A DNA stretch of 51,515 nucleotides from a delta proteobacterium ML8_F1 (GTDB lineage Bacteria; Bacillota; Clostridia; Peptostreptococcales; Acidaminobacteraceae), in the NCBI GenBank assembly GCA_002029975.1, contig LQBE01000011.1:32689-84203 (forward strand), read 5' to 3'. The translations under genes were made by a program, and so were the position numbers. A model generated the notes under the pieces. It had not been told where the DNA came from, made no database searches, and saw only the letters and a list, made by a program, of their open reading frames with translations. Shown here piece by piece: positions 46,239 to 51,515 of the stretch. Numbering within the stretch: position 1 is the stretch's first letter; every line of letters begins with the position of its first letter.

Positions 46239-46327
46239 TATAATGATAATAGTTGGAGTTATTAAAACAACAATTCTTGTGGATCTCCAACTCAAAAGAG
46301 AGCCTTTCCCCAAAAGGCTCCCTTTTT
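46239..46327 (+). ncRNA. Possible small RNA or decoupled terminator region after carB
   Basis: TATAAT (46239-46244) is followed by GTTGGAG/CTCCAAC (46252-46258, 46286-46292). A terminator comes next: GAGCCTTT (46300-46307) with AAAGGCTC (46313-46320) and seven T. This could be a ~75-base RNA, but no good -35 box is visible. The second hairpin certainly serves as a terminator for carB. Confidence 0.3.
46300..46327. terminator. Terminator between carB and argJ (convergent)
   Basis: GAGCCTTT / AAAGGCTC hairpin followed by CCTTTTTTT on the plus strand and by CTCTTTTG on the minus strand. Confidence 0.8.
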
Positions 46328-46339
46328 TTGTGCCGGCAA

Positions 46340-47542
46340 TCAGGACCGATAGTCGGCGTTGATTTTCACATAATCGTAGGTCAGATCACAGCCGTAGGCT
46401 TTTGCCTCAGCCTCCCCGTCGCCGAGGGTGATCAGAATATCAATTTCATCTTCAATGAGAATGGTCTTGGCCTTGTCTTCATCAAAGCCAAGAGGGCTGC
46501 CGTCGCGCATCAGATCAATGGATCCTCCCCGACTTTTCAAGGTCAGGTCGACCTTCTGTGGATCAAGATAACCTCCCGAGGCGCCAAGGGCGCTGATGAT
46601 TCGCCCCCAGTTGGCATCGGCTCCGAAGAAGGCGGATTTCACCAGACTGGAGGTGATTACGCCCTTTGCAAGGAGACGGGCGTCGGCTTTGCTTTGGGCG
46701 CCCCTGACCTGGACCTTCAATAATTTGGAAGCCCCCTCCCCATCCTTGGCAATGGACATGGAAAGGTATTCCAGGAGTTCGTAGAGGGCTGCTTTGAATA
46801 GATGATAGTTTGAATCCTCCTGGGTTATTTTGTCGTGGCCTGCCCGGGTGTTGCTCATTACCAGAACCATGTCATTGGTCGAGGTATCCCCGTCGACACT
46901 GATCATGTTGAAGGTGTCCTCCACCACTTCGGAAAGAGCCCTTTGCATCAGGGTATGATCGATATTGGCATCGGTCATGATGAAGCTGAGCATGGTGGCC
47001 ATATTGGGGTGGATCATTCCAGAGCCCTTGGCCATGCCGGTGAGGGTTACCCTGGTGCCGTCAATCAAAAGAGTGACGCTGCCGAATTTGGTGAAGGTGT
47101 CTGTGGTGATGATGCCCTCGGGTACCAGGGCGAGGTTTTCTTCACTGAGACCGGGCACAAGATTTTCGATGCCGGTAATAAGCTTTGCCATGGGCAGGGG
47201 AACGCCGATAACTCCCGTGGAGGAAACCAAAACTTCCTCGGGGAGAATTCCAAGGGCTGTGGCGGCTGCCTGGCAGGTGTCCATAGCGTCCTTGAGACCC
47301 TGGGGACCTGTGGCGGCGTTGGCATTGCCGGAATTCACTACAAGGGCCTTGACGGGTTGATGGATCTTCTCTTTGGTGACAATCACCGGGGCTGCCACGG
47401 TCAGGTTTTTTGTAAAGGCGCCGGCCACGATCATTGGCGTCTCTGAGTAAATCACGGCCAGGTCTTTGTTTTTGAATTTGATGCCACTGTGCAGGGCATT
47501 GCCCTGGATGCCTTTGACGGCAAGTATTTTCTTCTCAATCAT
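46340..47542 (-). CDS. argJ: Bifunctional ornithine acetyltransferase / N-acetylglutamate synthase
   Basis: About 400 residues from the ATG at 47542, which follows the argC stop with AGGAGTG upstream. The autocleavage motif HPNMATMLSF is present (the Thr becomes the nucleophile of the beta chain), as are SGNANAATG and MISVDGDTSTND. It recycles the acetyl group from N-acetylornithine to glutamate, the cyclic arginine route, so separate argA and argE are not needed. Confidence 0.96.
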   Translation of the reverse strand: MIEKKILAVKGIQGNALHSGIKFKNKDLAVIYSETPMIVAGAFTKNLTVAAPVIVTKEKIHQPVKALVVNSGNANAATGPQGLKDAMDTCQAAATALGILPEEVLVSSTGVIGVPLPMAKLITGIENLVPGLSEENLALVPEGIITTDTFTKFGSVTLLIDGTRVTLTGMAKGSGMIHPNMATMLSFIMTDANIDHTLMQRALSEVVEDTFNMISVDGDTSTNDMVLVMSNTRAGHDKITQEDSNYHLFKAALYELLEYLSMSIAKDGEGASKLLKVQVRGAQSKADARLLAKGVITSSLVKSAFFGADANWGRIISALGASGGYLDPQKVDLTLKSRGGSIDLMRDGSPLGFDEDKAKTILIEDEIDILITLGDGEAEAKAYGCDLTYDYVKINADYRS

Positions 47543-47552
47543 TTTTTCACTC

Positions 47553-48590
47553 CTATAAGTAGTAGTAGTCGGTATCGATGCCCAGGGTTTCATCAAACCC
47601 CCACATCAGGTTCATGTTTTGAATGGCCTGGGAGGAGGCCCCCTTCATGAGATTGTCAATGGTACTGAAAAGAATCAGCGTTTTGGACAGGGGGTCGTGG
47701 AAACTGTGAATGAACACCCGGTTGGACCGGTTGACATCCTTTGTGGAGGGGATAAAGGGTGTCAACTCGATAAAGGCTTCATTTCCGTAGTAGGTCTGGT
47801 AGATGGCATTGATTTCTTCCGGGGTGACCCCCTCCCTGAGGGTGGTGTAGATGGTGGAATAAATCCCCCTTGAAGAGGGGACAATATGGGGACTGAACAA
47901 AAACTCCATGGTCTTTCCGGTGGTTTCCCGGATGATTTCCACCACCTCAGGAGAGTGGCGGTGTCTGCCGGTGTTGTAGGCATAGGTATTGTCCTGGACT
48001 TCGCTGAAAAGAAACTGTTCTTTTGCCTTCCTTCCGGCACCGCTGACCCCGGTTTTGGCGTCGACAATCACCCTGGGTTCGAGGACGCCCTGATCCATTA
48101 AGGGGTACAGAGGTAGAATCATGGAGGTTGGGAAGCACCCCGGATTGGCGATATACTGGGCTTTTTTGATTTTCTCTCTGAAAAGCTCCGGCAGACCGTA
48201 GACAAATTCCGGGACTTTTTCTTTGAGGATATGGTCAAAGCCATACCACTCTTCGTAGATTTGCAGATTCTGAATTCTGAAATCACCTGAAAGGTCAATA
48301 ATTTTGAGATGGGGATTGATTGCGATGATTTCTTTGACATAGCTCATGCTGACGCCGTGGGGCAGGGCCAGGAAAATCAGATCCACGCTTTCGAGCCTGG
48401 CTTTGGCCTCCTCGGAATCAATCAGGATGTGGGAGAGTCTGCCGGTTAATTTTTTGTACAAATTCGAGAGGGGTATCCCCGAATGGCTGTTTGAGCTGAT
48501 GAATTCCAAGGAAACCTCGGGGTGTCTTTGCAGCAATGTGATGAGCTGCATCCCGCCGTAACCTGTGGCTCCATAAACGCCAACTTTCAT
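47553..48590 (-). CDS. argC: N-acetyl-gamma-glutamyl-phosphate reductase
   Basis: 345 residues. The N-terminal NADP-binding site is GVYGATGYGGMQLI and the active-site Cys is in IANPGCFPTSMILPL. It reduces N-acetylglutamyl phosphate to the semialdehyde. First gene of the leftward argC-argJ unit, divergent from argB-argD. Confidence 0.97.
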   Translation of the reverse strand: MKVGVYGATGYGGMQLITLLQRHPEVSLEFISSNSHSGIPLSNLYKKLTGRLSHILIDSEEAKARLESVDLIFLALPHGVSMSYVKEIIAINPHLKIIDLSGDFRIQNLQIYEEWYGFDHILKEKVPEFVYGLPELFREKIKKAQYIANPGCFPTSMILPLYPLMDQGVLEPRVIVDAKTGVSGAGRKAKEQFLFSEVQDNTYAYNTGRHRHSPEVVEIIRETTGKTMEFLFSPHIVPSSRGIYSTIYTTLREGVTPEEINAIYQTYYGNEAFIELTPFIPSTKDVNRSNRVFIHSFHDPLSKTLILFSTIDNLMKGASSQAIQNMNLMWGFDETLGIDTDYYYL

Positions 48591-48606
48591 AAAATCACTC
48601 CTTTAG

Positions 48607-48690
48607 TTGTATAATTATACAAATAATTGAGGATAAAATCAAGGTTAATCAGGGATATATATTGCATTAAAAATTTAAAAAGTGTATAAT
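48607..48690. promoter_or_regulatory. Divergent argCJ / argBD promoters with ArgR-like boxes
   Basis: Leftward: TTGATT, 17 bases, TATAAT, where the -10 box is embedded in the perfect palindrome TTGTATAATTATACAA (48607-48622). Rightward: TTGCAT (48662-48667), 17 bases, TATAAT (48685-48690), overlapped by GTGTATAATTATCA, a near copy of the same box. TGTAT-N4-ATACA fits an arginine-repressor site overlapping each -10. ArgR itself is not in the window. Confidence 0.65.
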
Positions 48691-48728
48691 TATCAGAAAT
48701 AACGTGAAAAAGGAGGTGTTCTTAAGGC

Positions 48729-49592
48729 ATGCATAAGAAGACGGAAATGGTCAATCATTTGATTGAATCCCTCCCCTATATCATGAAGTTCAGGGGAAAG
48801 GTATTCGTGTTCAAATACGGGGGAAGCATCATTGAATCCCAGGAGAATAAAGAGGCTTTTGTGGCGGATATCTCCTTGCTTATCCATCTGGGCATGAGGG
48901 TGATTATCGTCCACGGTGGCGGGAAGCATATCAGCAGACGGTTAGAAGAACAAGGTATTGAAACCGTCTTTCATGAAGGTTACAGGGTGACGGAAAAAGC
49001 GGCCATGGACGAGGTGGAGATGATTCTTTCCGGGCATATCAACAATGACCTGACTCTGCTGTTCAATAATTACGGGTCAAAGGCTGTTGGACTCAGCGGC
49101 AAGGATGCCGGGTTGATTCGGGCCAGAAAAAAAATCATCGATTCTGACCAGGAACTTGGCCATGTCGGAGATGTGGAAGCGATCAACGGCGATTTTTTGA
49201 AAATGCTGCTGGACAACCACATTCTGCCCATTATTGCTCCCATCGGCTTTGATGAGGCGGGAAACACCTATAATATCAATGCCGATGATGTAGCCAGTAC
49301 GATAGCCAAAGAAATGGGGGCTGAAAAACTGATCCTACTGAGTGACATCAACGGCATCTACAGGGATATCCACCGGCCTGAGAGTTTTATCAGCAGACTC
49401 AATCTCGCACAGGCCAGGGCTCTGATAGAGACCTCTGCCATTTCGGGGGGAATGATACCCAAGCTGAAATCGGTAATCGCCTCCATTGAGAGCGGGGTCG
49501 GGAGTGTTCACATCATCAACGGTAAAATTACCCACAGTGTGTTGCTGGAAGTATTCACCGATGAAGGCATCGGAACTATGATAGAGGAGTGA
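48729..49592 (+). CDS. argB: Acetylglutamate kinase
   Basis: 287 residues. The amino-acid kinase motifs KYGGSIIE and IIVHGGGKHISRRLE are present, then the NINADDVASTIA and LLSDINGIY stretches. It phosphorylates N-acetylglutamate and is commonly feedback-inhibited by arginine in cyclic pathways. ATG after AAGGAGG. First gene of argB-argD. Confidence 0.96.
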   Translation: MHKKTEMVNHLIESLPYIMKFRGKVFVFKYGGSIIESQENKEAFVADISLLIHLGMRVIIVHGGGKHISRRLEEQGIETVFHEGYRVTEKAAMDEVEMILSGHINNDLTLLFNNYGSKAVGLSGKDAGLIRARKKIIDSDQELGHVGDVEAINGDFLKMLLDNHILPIIAPIGFDEAGNTYNINADDVASTIAKEMGAEKLILLSDINGIYRDIHRPESFISRLNLAQARALIETSAISGGMIPKLKSVIASIESGVGSVHIINGKITHSVLLEVFTDEGIGTMIEE

Positions 49593-49597
49593 TGACA

Positions 49598-50758
49598 ATG
49601 AGCGTCATGCAGACTTATAAACGATTTGATTTGAATTTTGTACAGGGGGAGGGAGTTTACCTCACAGAGAAATCCGGGGAGAAGTATCTGGATTTTGTCG
49701 CCGGAATAGCGGTGAATGCTCTGGGTCATTCCCATCCGGTTATTTTAAAGGCCATCGAGGAGCAATCGAAGAAACTGATTCATATTTCCAATCTATATCA
49801 TGATGACAATCAGATTGCCCTGGCACAGAAGCTGGTATCCCTGGGAGACCATCACAGTGTGTTTTTTACCAACAGCGGGACAGAAGCCATTGAAGGGGCT
49901 CTGAAGGTGGCACGAAAATACGGCAGGGAGCAGGGTAAATCCAAGATTTTATACATGAGTGAATCGTTTCATGGAAGAACCATGGGGGCCCTTGCCGTCA
50001 CGGGACAATCGAAATATCAAGAACCCTTCGCTCCATTGATCGGGGATGTGCAACAGGTGGTGTTCAATGACAAGGAAGACTTCCTTGCCAAAATGGACGA
50101 AGGGGTCTGCGGCGTAATCATTGAACCGGTCCAGGGAGAGGGAGGCATCAATCCTGTGGATCCGGACTTTCTCAATTGTATCAGAGAGGCCTGTGACAAA
50201 CAGGACGCCCTGTTGATTTTTGACGAAGTCCAGGCGGGAATCGGCCGCACAGGCAGTTTTTTTGCCTATCAGGGCTTTGACGTCATTCCGGATGTCATTG
50301 CCATGGCCAAGGGACTTGGAGGCGGGGTTCCCATCGGGGCCCTCATGGTCAATAAAAAGGCCGATGTCCTGACCTTTGGAGACCACGGATGCACCTTCGG
50401 TGGGAATCCGCTGGTAACGGCGGTATCCAATGCCGTGGTGGACACGGTCAGCAATGAGGAATTTCTCAAGGAGGTCAAGGCCAAGGGAGAGTATTTCAAG
50501 GAGAAGCTCCTGCCTCTGGTGGAAGAATACGACTTCATCAAAGGAATCAAAGGCAGGGGTCTGATGATAGGCGTTTCCATTGATACGGAAAAAATGGCTC
50601 CAGGAACCATCGTGGCGGAGGCCATCAAGCACAAACTCCTCATAGTGGGCGCCGGGAAGGATACCCTGAGACTTGTTCCGCCCCTTGTGGTGACTACCGG
50701 GGAAATCGACGAGTTCATGGTGAAATTCAAAAGCACACTGGAGGCCTTGAAGAAATAA
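49598..50758 (+). CDS. argD: Acetylornithine aminotransferase
   Basis: About 386 residues from the ATG at 49598, eight bases after GAGGAG; earlier in-frame GTG/ATG at 49589/49592 overlap that site. Class III PLP aminotransferase: TNSGTEAIEGALKVARK, DEVQAGIGRTG, and the PLP-binding Lys in AMAKGLGGG. It makes N-acetylornithine. Shares the argB transcript. Confidence 0.96.
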   Translation: MSVMQTYKRFDLNFVQGEGVYLTEKSGEKYLDFVAGIAVNALGHSHPVILKAIEEQSKKLIHISNLYHDDNQIALAQKLVSLGDHHSVFFTNSGTEAIEGALKVARKYGREQGKSKILYMSESFHGRTMGALAVTGQSKYQEPFAPLIGDVQQVVFNDKEDFLAKMDEGVCGVIIEPVQGEGGINPVDPDFLNCIREACDKQDALLIFDEVQAGIGRTGSFFAYQGFDVIPDVIAMAKGLGGGVPIGALMVNKKADVLTFGDHGCTFGGNPLVTAVSNAVVDTVSNEEFLKEVKAKGEYFKEKLLPLVEEYDFIKGIKGRGLMIGVSIDTEKMAPGTIVAEAIKHKLLIVGAGKDTLRLVPPLVVTTGEIDEFMVKFKSTLEALKK

Positions 50759-50769
50759 TCCTGCAGGCC

Positions 50770-51042
50770 TGGAATAAAAGTCGCGAGGCCATTCTTTCTC
50801 TAGTGGAAAGGCTGCAAGGAAGCTGCGGATGTGCATCAAAACAATAGAAGAAGCCTAGAATCAGAATTGCGAACTTGAAGAAACCGGGTAATCCACGGTG
50901 TCAGGCATACCAGAGGGTCAATACCCGTCTGGGATACCGGTGAATTGTCAAAAGTGCCGACTCAGTTGTGCCACTGCAAAACGTAGGGTGGTGTGAGGGA
51001 AGGGCTACTCAACTGACGGGTAGCCTTCTACTCTGTTTTTTA
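50770..51042 (+). ncRNA. Structured non-coding RNA, possibly raiA-motif
   Basis: The region between argD and the rRNA promoter has no ORF but clear nested structure. CCAGAGGGT/ACCC-G-TCTGG forms 50910-50932, and ACCG/CGGT lies at 50883-50886 with 50896-50899. A CGAC/GTTG hairpin lies near 50960. The region ends in GGCTACTC/GGGTAGCC (51003-51010, 51018-51025) before TTTTTT at 51036-51041. The start (GGAATAAAAGTCGCGAGGCC), size and GA-rich loops remind me of the clostridial raiA motif. That name is from memory and must be tested with covariance models. Confidence 0.55.
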
Positions 51043-51062
51043 ACAAATTCTTTACTTAAGGC

Positions 51063-51095
51063 TTGACACCCGGTAGTGGAGGATGCTATTATAAT
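51063..51095 (+). promoter_or_regulatory. rRNA operon promoter
   Basis: TTGACA (51063-51068), with TATTAT at 51087-51092 (18-base spacer) merging into TATAAT at 51090-51095. Placed about 75 bases before 16S. Confidence 0.7.
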
Positions 51096-51164
51096 TAAGT
51101 CGCCACACACGGCGGAGAACCTTGAAAACTGAAGTAGTGTAAAGAAAAAGCAAAACATGCAAGC

Positions 51165-51515
<351 letters not shown>

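Noticed and set aside
46835-47446. 203-codon plus-strand frame
   Set aside because: Antisense shadow of argJ.

Overview
The window is about 51.5 kb of a dense, moderate-GC chromosome from a low-GC-lineage Gram-positive bacterium, most likely a member of the class Clostridia. The evidence is strong AGGAGG ribosome sites, many TTG and GTG starts, T-box leaders, an L20-type leader, 6S RNA, MutS2, Ptb and an indolepyruvate:ferredoxin oxidoreductase. The truncated 16S gene at the right edge fits an amino-acid-fermenting clostridium of the Acidaminobacter/Fusibacter type, but I can only judge this loosely by eye.

Layout. 1-5.3 kb: an RluA-type pseudouridine synthase and an ABC exporter of the MacB type (ATPase, FtsX-like permease, membrane-fusion adaptor). 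5.3-6.9 kb: 6S RNA with its terminator, running directly into a MocR-type regulator. 7-9.1 kb: an unusual kinase-fold-like/transmembrane/PKD-like protein on the minus strand. Its promoter abuts what looks like the decayed right end of an IS200/IS605-type (TnpB/omega-RNA) element. 9.1-15.4 kb: a YhaO/YhaN (SbcDC-like) nuclease pair, a small gene with a textbook LexA operator, an unknown gene, an MBL hydrolase and a GT8 glycosyltransferase. 15.4-19.6 kb: L20-type leader with infC-rpmI-rplT, a Trk/Ktr potassium system and an rRNA methyltransferase. 19.6-26.8 kb: Phe T-box, pheS-pheT, zapA, mutS2, DUF523. 26.8-34.6 kb: rhomboid protease, T-box-argS, an unknown protein, a B12/radical SAM protein, a membrane protein, NAD kinase and a TPR protein. 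34.6-38.0 kb: ptb-iorA-iorB behind a perfect palindromic operator. 38.4-39.1 kb: AIM24-like protein. 39.2-50.8 kb: arginine and carbamoyl-phosphate biosynthesis in three units (argG-argH-carA-carB; argC-argJ leftward; argB-argD rightward). 50.8-51.5 kb: a structured non-coding RNA (possibly raiA-motif), then the rRNA promoter and the 5' end of 16S rRNA.

How it fits together. Most genes are housekeeping. The arginine block holds every step from glutamate to arginine, using the cyclic ArgJ route, except ornithine carbamoyltransferase, which is not in the window. ptb-iorAB suggests energy-conserving fermentation of aromatic amino acids. The least ordinary parts are the pseudokinase-like fusion and the adjoining transposon relic, the LexA-controlled small gene, the 6S-MocR arrangement, and the structured RNA before the rRNA operon.
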